Positions 30,391-37,979 of a stretch of 38,941 bases of DNA are shown one piece after another. The notes beneath the pieces were generated by a model that ran no database searches, was not told the DNA's origin, and saw only the letters and a list, made by a program, of their open reading frames with translations. The translations under genes were made by a program, and so were the position numbers. The first letter of the stretch is position 1; each line of letters starts with the position of its first letter. The DNA lies in assembly GCA_023375785.1 (NCBI GenBank), contig SZWC01000091.1:448699-487639 (forward strand), in the 5' to 3' direction. Source of the DNA: Penium margaritaceum (lineage: Eukaryota > Streptophyta > Zygnematophyceae > Desmidiales > Peniaceae).

Positions 30391-32324
30391 GACACGGTGA
30401 TAGCACATGGCTTGAGTCCGATCTCGACATGGCGTTCATGGAGACTTCCATGTCATCGAGCTCGACTTCCACGTCCGGGCTGGATCCAGATCTTCTGTAG
30501 CAGCAGGTTACATCAGGAGGAGCGCAAACACGGCGTCCTTGGGCGGTGCCACTTGCGGCTCCGACCGGTGGAGACCCAGTGGCGGCACAGGAGTCCTGTA
30601 TGGATCGGGATGCGTCTACCGAAGTTTTGGGAGAGTGTCTACAGCATGCTCACACCACTCTGGCCGAGGTTGCATGGCTTGAGACATGTATGTCATCGAG
30701 TTCGAAATCTACGCTGGGGCAGGAGCCGGACGTTCTACAGCAACAGGTTGCATCAAGAGGAGTGCAGGTGCCGCGTGCTTGGGCGGTGCCACTCGCGACT
30801 CCGACCGGTGGTGGCCTGGCAGTGGCGCAGGATTATTGTGCTGATCGAGATGCCCCACACAGATCTCCGGGGGCGTTGGCGCACGAGATTCACACCAGTA
30901 CGACAGCAGTCGCAGTGCATGAGCAAAGTCGGCTGGTTGGTCTTTAGGAAGTTGAGGCATTATTGAGAGCAGCAGTTCTAAGAGACGTCGCTGGGACATA
31001 TGCTGCAGCAGACACAGCAGGCTCCACCGTCTCATGTGCGGTACATGAGGACCAGCTTCAGTGTGAGGAGTCGTCCATGTTCCTACAGTCTCCGGGTTCC
31101 CCTACCCACGACGGAGCAGCGACATACATGACGGAGTCAGATGATGGTCCTTACTCTATCATGGAGCAGGTGGCAACGACTAGCCTTCTCGGCGAGACAC
31201 TGCGTGAGCGCCAGTTACGCTTGTTGGTCGCCTTGACGGGCGTTGTCAAGCCGGGTTCCTACACACCTGTGTCCACTACGGTGGCAGTCCAGGACAGTGG
31301 AGTAGATCCCTACACGCAGATGGAGTCACCTCGTCAGCAGGAGCTGAGTTCTGCCCCTTCGTGTTCACCTGCTGGTGACCTTGCTGATCACATCGACGCT
31401 GAGAGTGGCAATACCTGTACAGACGACATTTCCACATGCTCCACGGACTCTGACGGCTCATCCTTCTCCTTCTCTCTCGGCATGCGACCGCTCACTCCTC
31501 GTGTGACAGACACGAGTTGTGGTGTGGATGCGACACCTGCAGCTGCATCCGATGTTCTAGTGTCTCAGCGCATAGCGAGTTTGGTTGACCCCCAGGAGGA
31601 TGCAGCAGCATCAGTCCCATCAGCTTCAGCAGCAGAGATGCAGATGGAGCTGTACTCACGAGTTGTGCAGTCTGCATGTGCACCATCGAGTGAGGCAAAG
31701 TTTATCCTCCGCGAGGCAGACATGGGCCACCTCCACATGTCTGAGGCAGATTATGCTGACCTGTAGGAGCGTGTAGTCATGTTACAGCGGGAGATGATGG
31801 CCGCGCGTGAACAATTTTCAGAGGAGGACAGCATCACTGCTATTGGTACGATCCTTCCGCCAGCAGCATCTAGCACACCCAAACTCGGGGAGGATCTTGT
31901 ACCGGCTCCGAGTATGACGTCCGTTGGAGACACTGTCATAGGAGAGGTGAGCATGCCTTCGGCTTCCGCCATCCTGGCTCCTGTCGACCCCATTATCGCT
32001 CCTCCTTCTTCTTCTACTGCCGTCACGCACCTTCATCCACCTGACTCACCTGCCCCATCGTCATCTTCATTCACGAGTGGTGATCGGGTTCGTTGCTCCA
32101 GCTCTCCTCTTCTGGCTCTACACCCTTGTGCCTCAGGATGTGCTATCCCGTATTGGAGGCCAGCTCTGCCACTTCATCCACGTACGCGTGCTGCTCGCCC
32201 ATTCCCTTTCCTCCGGCATACACAGATGCATCGCGGCAGAGCGGAGATTGGAGAGACTGTGAGTTGGGACCCTTGGCAGTCACGCGAGGGCTGGTATACC
32301 CCAGGTGATGCAGCTGCGACGTGA
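30391..32324 (+). pseudogene. Long Ser/Pro-rich reading frame of element E with 80-residue repeats
   Basis: Frame 3 is open from 30393 to 32322 apart from three TAGs at 30498, 30945 and 31764. Two units of 80 codons start at 30441 and 30681: ETSMSSSSTSTSGLDPDLL and ETCMSSSSKSTLGQEPDVLQ, each followed by WAVPLA(A/T)PTGG; part of a third follows. The first TAG is exactly opposite CAG in the second unit. Later parts are acidic and Ser/Thr-rich. A short coiled-coil-like helix (ERVVMLQREMMAAREQFSEE) follows the third TAG. I do not recognise the protein; it has no polymerase, protease or integrase motif. Confidence 0.55.
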
Positions 32325-32643
32325 GGAGTCGTAGCCGGAGACACCACTTCGTCTTTGAGGGAGGGAGTCGACTCATAGGTGACAGGAGGAGCTATCTCTG
32401 TATGATGGATACACCACATCACTCATCGGCTAGGATCTGTTCAGCTACGGCATCAGCATCTCCATCAAGGACATCGCTGCCAGGTTCATCTGCCCAGGGG
32501 GAGTGTTGTGTGGACCTCGACCTAACGCGACGTCATGGGAGATGCATGGCGAGGTCCATGCTCTGTTGTGAGCATCTACAGCATCCCGCATGTGGCTCAT
32601 GCTACGTGCCTGCACAGCTGCATGTAGATGGTAGCACCCTGTT

Positions 32644-33003
32644 GGTCAAGACCCGGACACTTGGTGTGTTGTACCAGTGTCACGAGGAGACCATGTGATC
32701 GTGTGTCTTGGTGTGTGGCATGTGCATGCGAGCTGTTGGTCAAGATTCGGACATGTGGTGTATTGCACCCGTGTAACGAGGAGATCCTCCCATGATCCTG
32801 TGTTTGGATGATGATACTATTGTGTTGGATTGCTCGTAGCGGTCGAGACCCGGGCCCTGGTACCGCCAGTGTCACGAGGAGACCATCTTGACCTCTGACA
32901 TGTGTATGGTGTATATTACACTGGTTTGTGTGCGTGCGCATCACTCCTCTCATGGTCGAGACCCAGACACTTGGTGGGCTGTGCCAGTGTCCAGGGAGAC
33001 CGT
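32644..33003 (+). repeat. Four hairpin motifs (GGTCNAGACC...GAGGAGACC)
   Basis: Copies start at 32644, 32738, 32841 and 32954 and are about 45-50 bp each. Stems: GACACTTGGT with ACCAGTGTC (32644), ACATGTGGTG with CACCCGTGT (32738, one G-U pair), partly lost in 32841, and GACACTTGG with CCAGTGTC (32954). Related copies in the LTRs use CGCACCCGGT with CGGTGCG-type stems. Confidence 0.65.
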
Positions 33004-33016
33004 AGATGGATAGCAG

Positions 33017-33017
33017 A

Positions 33018-33079
<62 letters not shown>
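33017..33079 (+). repeat. (TG)n microsatellite
   Basis: About 30 TG units with two TA interruptions, just before the polypurine tract region of E. Confidence 0.9.
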
Positions 33080-33165
33080 AGTCCACTCATGCATATTATG
33101 GCTTGCCATACATTGTTGTTCAATGCCTTCGTTCATTCGTTCTGGCGTGGACGGCTATGTCAGCC

Positions 33166-33173
33166 AGGGGGAG
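33166..33173 (+). other. Polypurine tract of element E
   Basis: AGGGGGAG abuts the TGTTG start of the 3' LTR. Confidence 0.75.
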
Positions 33174-33841
33174 TGTTGCTTTGTGTGGCTTCCACCCGTC
33201 ACGACCGACACCGCTAGTTTACCGATAGACCCACATTCGGGGTATATGGTAGAGGACGGCGTGACGACACGACGGGCCTCCTGACTGCACCGAGACTTCT
33301 CCAGCATCTACGACAGCGCCGTCGAGACGCGGTCGATGCGTTCTGGTAGCCCTGTGGGCTTGTCGAGAGCTAGGAGAGTTTTTCCGGTGGGTTGAGACCC
33401 GCGCACCCGGTGGACTATACCGGTGCGACGAGGAGACCTGGTGGTTGTACTAGCGCTTCCGATGTTCGGAAAGTCGTGTGTGATGTCTGGACGTTGATTT
33501 TGAGATTTTCTGGTACTGCTCCTATTTTCTTGGTGGTCGAGACCCGAGCACTCGGAGAGCTGTTCCGGTGCCTCAAGGAGACCACCGTTATTGTTATCGT
33601 GGTGTACGCAGTGTGTTCTCCCTGCTGACTCGTTTGGGCTCAGCGGGGGTGACGGGGCCCGGTGCGGTTAGCTGCCGGCGCCCCTACTTAATCCCGCTAG
33701 GGGCTCATTTGTACTCTCTCCTTGTTCTTTTATATTCAGCGTTCCAGCGTTATCCAAATTCTTGCCGTCTTGCATTGTACTTACACACAGAGCTCATGTT
33801 CGTTATTGCATGGGCCTGCATGCCCTAAAATATTTCCAATT
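33174..33841 (+). repeat. 3' LTR of element E
   Basis: 668 bp, co-linear with 27332-27998, ending CCAATT before the target duplication CAAGA. It contains hairpin motifs at 33390-33439 and 33534-33584. Confidence 0.85.
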
Positions 33842-34493
33842 CAAGACATATAGCACATGTCAGCGACAAAAATGTTGTCGCACGAGGCCACCCGGACTTC
33901 CGCAGCCGCTTCCTATTCTGATGGAACCACGGGTAGACATCTCTGTGAACTTCGTCGCTGGGTTACCGGTCACACCCGAGGGTTATGATGCAATGCTTGT
34001 GGTTGTCGACAGGTTTTCTAAAATGTCCCACTTCATCCCGACAACAACCACCGTCACTACCGAGGGAACAGCACACCTATTTCTAAACAACATCGTACGG
34101 CTACACGGCGTACCAAGAACCATCATGAGCAACAGAAACAATCAATTGACCAACAACTTTTTGCGCGAACTGATGACTCGCTACGAAAGCAAAATTCAAC
34201 TCTGGACGGCATTTCATCCCCAAGCAGACGGTCAAACCGAGCGAACAAATCAGACGTTTGAGCAACTGCTTCGAACTCTATGCAAACGTCATGGGACGGG
34301 TTGGACACAAAAACTCCCAACCGCCGAAATCACATACATCTCGACGGTTTCCATTGCAACGGGTAAAACATCATTTGAAGTGGTGCACGGCAAACTTCGC
34401 GCCACTCCAGCGGGACTACAAAGTCACACAAATATTCCAACAGTCGATGTTCAACGACGAGACTTCACCACTATTTGGGAGGAAACACTGTAG
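33842..34493 (+). pseudogene. Integrase of element D, second part
   Basis: Begins in the zinc finger (YSTCQRQKCCRTRPPG) and runs through the core: FVAGLPVTPEGYDAMLVVVD, RFSKMSHFIPTTTTV, VPRTIMSNRNNQLTNNF, FHPQADGQTERTNQTFEQL and STVSIATGKTSFEVVHGKL. Catalytic residues: first Asp (VVVD) and Glu (QTER) are present; the second Asp is Asn (MSNRN, where element A has TDRD). The frame is open for more than 200 codons and stops at 34491. Confidence 0.8.
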
Positions 34494-34983
34494 ACTCTCG
34501 CGAAGACACAAGCAGTGATGAAGCGAGTAGCTGACCGACATCGCAACAACGACAACTTCACCATTGGCGATCGAGTCCTTCTCAGTTCGGCGAACATCAA
34601 GCTCCGATGATCGTTTGAGATCGAGCGCTTGCAAACCCCTGTGGTTACGTGACTCAAAATCCCCAACACTCCGTAAGTTAATTTGCTCTTCCATGCTAGC
34701 AGACTCAAGCACTACCAAGACCTCGGAGAGATCTTCCCCGGCAAGGATGTCCCTCCTCCGCCTTCCATCCAAGTGGACGAAGACACGGAATGTCATCGAG
34801 GACATGATTGGACATAGACGACGAGGCAAGACAACATAAAACTCTGTCAAGTGGCACAGCTACAACGTTGCGCATTACAGTTGGTAACCCTAGGACAATC
34901 TCGGGGACGTTGATATTCTCATCGACGGCTACTACCGCCGTTTCTATGCCACTTCTGCATGCGCGCCGGGACGTCGCCGCTAG
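34494..34983 (+). pseudogene. Integrase tail and chromodomain of element D
   Basis: The tail encodes MKRVADRHRNNDNFTIGDRV and LLSSANIKL, then loses frame. The chromodomain (about 34782-34905) reads RNVIEDMIGHRRRGKTT, stop, NSVKWHSYNVAHYSW, stop, P, stop, DNL. Three of its codons are stops, so D could not target chromatin with this domain even if translated. Confidence 0.65.
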
Positions 34984-34995
34984 TAGGGAGGGAAG
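34984..34995 (+). other. Polypurine tract of element D
   Basis: TAGGGAGGGAAG precedes TGTTACG of the 3' LTR. Confidence 0.7.
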
Positions 34996-35459
34996 TGTTA
35001 CGCACCAAACGTACATGAGTCCGTAATCTTCTCGAGTGTGCATTTATATTATCACGTAAACAGCCCATTGCGTCGCGAAGACTGCGATATTCACTCCGAC
35101 GGCCGAGGGAAAACTGGCCAACTGCCCGGCCCTCAGTAGATATTCTTGAACATTCTGAAAGCTTCGACCATTCTCGCGAACCTACGAGCAGAAGTGTCAC
35201 GACCTTCCGGTCGACTTCTCGACGCTTCACGATGAATCTGAATTTATAAAGATGCATCGCGCATCTTCACCACCGATTCTCAAAGATCCATAACTTGTCG
35301 ACGGACCTTCTGGAATCCGACCGCTCACGACGCGGCTCCGCACGTGTCGCTTGACAATCAACCAACGACCACGACTACGCTTCATTCGTAACTCGACACG
35401 TGTATATATATATATATATATGTTCGACCATTTTGAAGCTTTTCATCGAATTAAACTTA
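34996..35459 (+). repeat. 3' LTR of element D, truncated
   Basis: Aligns with 22993-23450, including CGATATTCACTCCGACGGCC. Similarity stops after CGAATTAAACTTA; the last 80 or so bp are absent. A (TA)n run lies at 35403-35420. Divergence from the 5' LTR is high, roughly one base in six to eight by eye. Confidence 0.8.
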
Positions 35460-35700
35460 GGGGCCAATTTCATTTTACCCACCATTTGAAAACGTTATGC
35501 GCAGGTTACCCACGGTTGACAACTTCATTTACATAGTGTCCAGTCGTGGGAGAACATGCCTACTATCCCCACTTTTTTGCAGGTCCCTTCCGTTCTCCCC
35601 ACATATTTTAATCGGTGACCACAATCTCCAAATTTAAAAAAGGCTACGCAAATTACCTACTATTCCAGGGCTGACTCCGATACCCACTTTTGTGCGATAC
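35460..35700. other. Non-coding stretch between element D and the 35.7-kb gene
   Basis: Contains repeated words around TTACCCAC/TTACCTAC and GCGCAGG/ACGCAAA. No known element. A splice-acceptor-like GTGCGATACAG ends at 35702. Confidence 0.35.
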
Positions 35701-35702
35701 AG

Positions 35703-36497
35703 GCGGCAGGGCCGCCGAGCGTGAAAACATCAGAACGGGTCCCTTGTGGGAGAATTATCTGCATCGTGGAAGGGTATGCATCCCCAACGGTTACATGGCA
35801 TGCCACCGTGTCAGGCCTCTCGCGTGTACCGGAGGACCACTCATATGCCTCGACGACGTATTCCAGCGTACCTACAGTTGCGACCAAGCAACTGCTGACG
35901 CGACGAACGGACGCCGTCGATGCGCTGCCGTATGAAGCCGTGATTCACGGGTTATGGGCCAATCATTCCGCCGAAACAGTCTCTTTGTATCCATCACTTA
36001 TGCGCGGTGCACACGGTAACAAACAATGATGGCTGCGAAGGATTCACCTAACGAACCGGTACAATGTACCAGTTCGCAAGGTTCTTCGACGTACTGAAAA
36101 GTACATAACATCTAACTGCGCATAATGCGATCTTCTTCACTTAGCGACGCCTCTTCCATTGGATCGACAAACCAATCTTGGCTCCGACTGCATGTCATCC
36201 GAGGGGCGCATGAACTACAGAGAAGGTCGAGGATGGAGTACTGGATATTATGTGGATCCCTTTGTTGCACACCGAGCATGGGTCGCAATGAAGGAAACAT
36301 GGGACCGCAAAGAGGCATGTACGACGTTCGTACGTGGCCGCCATCCGCCAAAGGCTACATGGCCCCCGATACCTGAAGCCATGGCACAGACCCTTGACTG
36401 GCCAATGCCCAGTTTGAGACCATCGAACTGCCCTGACATATGGGAGCCATGGATCTCATCCGATCCTAACTGTCCGTGCGGATGCAACCGCTTGTAG
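35703..36497 (+). CDS. Unrecognised gene, probable two exons
   Basis: Frame 3 is open from before 35703 to 36026. A possible intron 36016-36144 (GTAACA...CACTTAG, 129 bp) removes both intervening stops and joins the frame to 36145-36497. The result would be about 215 codons. Exon 1 includes CGRIICIVEGYASPTVTWHA and ALPYEAVIHGLWANHSAETV. Exon 2 includes YYVDPFVAHRAWVAMKETWD, RGRHPPKATWPPIPEAM, MPSLRPSNCPDIWEPW and a Cys-rich end (CPCGCNRL). No ATG start is evident, so an upstream exon is likely. The Trp/Pro-rich part recurs in 36567-36929. Function unknown; a decayed gene is an alternative. Confidence 0.45.
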
Positions 36498-36566
36498 ATC
36501 TCGTACAAATACGGAGTTGGCATTCGTCATTAGCCATCTCCAACCACTGTGGTTACCGTACTAGAC

Positions 36567-36929
36567 ATGGGTCGACCGAGCTATACACATGACGACACCG
36601 AGCCCACTGACATGGATGTGCGTACGCGTTTCTACACCGAGCGTACCTACACATGGGCAACTGTGTAGAGGATGTACCGATGGGATGAAGTTGGTGCATG
36701 GGGCGATGAACCTACCACAGCTAGCATGCCACATCGGACACCCCAGCAAGTGAAGGATGCATGGGCTACGATCAAGGCTCGCCGGGACACGCTCGTTGCA
36801 ACGGAGGTGAAACCAAGCTGGGTGAACGACCCATGCGAACCAGAGACCATGTGCTGGATACTGGGTGTTCGCATGCCAACTCCTCGTCCACCAACCACCC
36901 CAGGACAGTGGATGCCTTGGACTTCATAG
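36567..36929 (+). pseudogene. Second copy of the Trp/Pro-rich domain
   Basis: Frame 3 from ATG 36567 to TAG 36927, with one TAG at 36666. It contains MYRWDEVGAWGDEPTTAS, TPQQVKDAWATIKARRDTLV, PETMCWILGVRMPTPRPP and TTPGQWMPWTS. Compare the first copy: AWVAMKETWD, MPSLRPSNCP, IWEPWIS. The pattern AW...K...D...P.PE.M......MP..RP......W.PW.S is shared, and nucleotide words match too (GCATGGGTCGCAATGAAGG / GCATGGGCTACGATCAAGG). It may be a further exon of the same gene or a duplicated, decayed copy. Confidence 0.45.
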
Positions 36930-37491
36930 TGTTGGTGGATGCTTTGGACTAGTTTTCAATTTTTCTTTATCACCATACCCAGTGTTCTCTTCTCCGCGTA
37001 CCATGTACAGAATGCGTTGACTGTTAAGCCTAATGATATGATGTGATGAATGTCTGCTTGTATATTGATAGCAGCACTTGGATGCAGATGTACACCAAAT
37101 GTGACAGTGGGTAATTCGAACATTTTCTTGTTCATTCTTGCAAGCATACCTCTGTAAATATGAGTCTTGTATTGTTTCCACATCAAAGTACTCCTGTTCC
37201 AGGCACATTGCAAGAAACCAATGTTACCTGTTAATTTCGCACATTAATGCACAGGATGAAACAATGGTTCCTAACACGTTCCTATGCGAATGACTACACA
37301 CGGTGAAAATGGACCACTTCCATACACAGACTAACAAGGCATCCTTGATATACGAGTGCACTAATTCATTGCTTACAACGATGTTGACTAAGGTTTGCCT
37401 ATGCGAATTAATACAGTAATGGTCACAGTTCTAGTTAACACATGAATGCAATACCTAAGGGCAAGCAATTCATCGGTGTCAAATGTTTCAC
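36930..37491 (-). other. Intergenic or 3' region; possible small minus exon
   Basis: No strong gene. On the minus strand 36956-37213 gives a protein-like run (ELPTVTFGVHLHPSAAINIQ, AFCTWYAEKRTLGM), with an acceptor-like CATATTTACAG just upstream of 37153. It could be a further exon of the minus-strand gene at 37492-37959 or chance. Weak support. Confidence 0.25.
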
Positions 37492-37959
37492 TCAAAAGAA
37501 CAGCGGGGTCAAATAGCCGTGGCTAATCCAGACCTGCACGTACACAGGGAGACTACGCACATACGAAATGACTTTGCATGCCACACACTCTGTGTCCCAC
37601 GAGAACTCACACAGAGCATCGAAGTATTCATCCCCAAAGGGTGATGCACACTGCCCACTACAGGGATTGGCCACTTGCAATCTGGCCCCTATCTCATCAC
37701 CATCATGCAAGCTAAGTCTACTAAGTAGCAGTCCTGTCTCCACGAATGCATTGTCGCCAACTGCTTGTTGCTCTTCTCGGGGCTTTGCACGTCTCCTCCA
37801 GATCATCTTGCATTTCCGTGTGCTCGTCACGGACCCACGGATGTAGGCCACTGGTAGAACCTGCAATAGCAAAGAAACCCATAGGTTAGAAATGTTGTAC
37901 AAGCAGAATGAAATGATGAAAACATGCCTACACAAAAGACTCTGCTTAAGACTTACCAT
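37492..37959 (-). CDS. Small two-exon gene, first exon ends at its ATG
   Basis: On the minus strand ATG (37959-37957) is followed at once by GTAAGTCTTAAG, an ideal donor. The 96-bp intron (37956-37861) ends TTTGCTATTGCAG, an ideal acceptor. Exon 2 (37860-37492) then reads in frame for 122 codons: VLPVAYIRGSVTSTRKCKMI, WRRRAKPREEQQ, LLLSRLSLHDGDEIGARLQV, CEFSWDTECVACKV and LPVYVQVWISHGYLTPLFF. No family recognised. The ATG lies only about 20 bases after the stop of the transposase-like tail (37980), so the intron could instead be in that gene's 3' untranslated region, or the stop could be bypassed by other splicing. Confidence 0.5.
   Translation of the reverse strand: MVSLKQSLLCRHVFIISFCLYNISNLWVSLLLQVLPVAYIRGSVTSTRKCKMIWRRRAKPREEQQAVGDNAFVETGLLLSRLSLHDGDEIGARLQVANPCSGQCASPFGDEYFDALCEFSWDTECVACKVISYVRSLPVYVQVWISHGYLTPLFF
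37861..37956 (-). other. Intron with consensus splice sites
   Basis: CCATG/GTAAGT donor and TTGCTATTGCAG/G acceptor on the minus strand, 96 bp with a pyrimidine-rich end. Length is similar to the 94-bp intron of the pogo-like transposase. Confidence 0.65.
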
Positions 37960-37979
37960 GGAAAATTAGCGAAGGACCA

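Larger units (their letters stand above)
32504..33173 (+). repeat. LTR-like older unit upstream of the 3' LTR of E
   Basis: CCAGGGGGAGTGTTG at 32494-32508 is identical to the polypurine/LTR-start junction at 33164-33178. The spacing is 670 bp, nearly the LTR length of 668. The unit holds four diverged copies of the hairpin motif (32644, 32738, 32841, 32954), compared with two in each LTR. Otherwise similarity to the LTR is weak. Confidence 0.4.
27332..33841 (+). mobile_element. Non-autonomous LTR retrotransposon E (Copia-like, LARD-type)
   Basis: 6510 bp with near-identical LTRs of 667-668 bp, a primer-binding site (27999-28010), a polypurine tract (33166-33173) and a 5-bp duplication. The TGTTGG start, the CCAATTTGGTATCAGAG inner junction and the AGGGGGAGTGTTG 3' junction are typical of plant Copia elements. 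The 5.2-kb interior has a gag-like zinc-knuckle remnant and a long Ser/Pro-rich frame with internal repeats, but no protease, integrase, RT or RNase H motif that I can find. It is therefore best called a large non-autonomous derivative mobilised in trans. Confidence 0.8.
22993..35459 (+). mobile_element. Ty3/gypsy chromovirus D, hosting element E
   Basis: The most complete LTR element here: 5' LTR 22993-23541, primer-binding site 23544-23555, gag, protease, RT, RNase H, integrase, chromodomain, polypurine tract 34984-34995 and 3' LTR 34996-35459 (outer end missing). Leaving out the 6.5-kb insert E, its length is about 6 kb, usual for the family. It has scattered stops and shifts, but RT YLDD and RNase H acids are intact. 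Because the 3' LTR is cut off, no target duplication can be checked. Confidence 0.85.

Noticed and set aside
30391..31766. TAG read as glutamine by an altered genetic code
   Set aside because: Other elements in the window show TAA, TGA and TAG stops at positions expecting Tyr, Arg, Trp and Ser, which is ordinary decay; CHG deamination explains CAG to TAG more simply.
32597..33136. His/Thr-rich minus-strand protein
   Set aside because: It reads the complementary strand of the TG repeat and the hairpin motifs; no domain and no gene context.
33017..33230. Cys/Val-rich small protein
   Set aside because: Translation of a (TG)n microsatellite.
27332..33841. Element E as an autonomous Copia element
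   Set aside because: No integrase, RT or RNase H motif was found in any frame of the 5.2-kb interior.
35721..35890. Immunoglobulin-like domain (C.V.GY..P.VTW pattern)
   Set aside because: Only one short stretch fits, the second Cys and the D.G.Y.C strand are absent, and the context is green-lineage.
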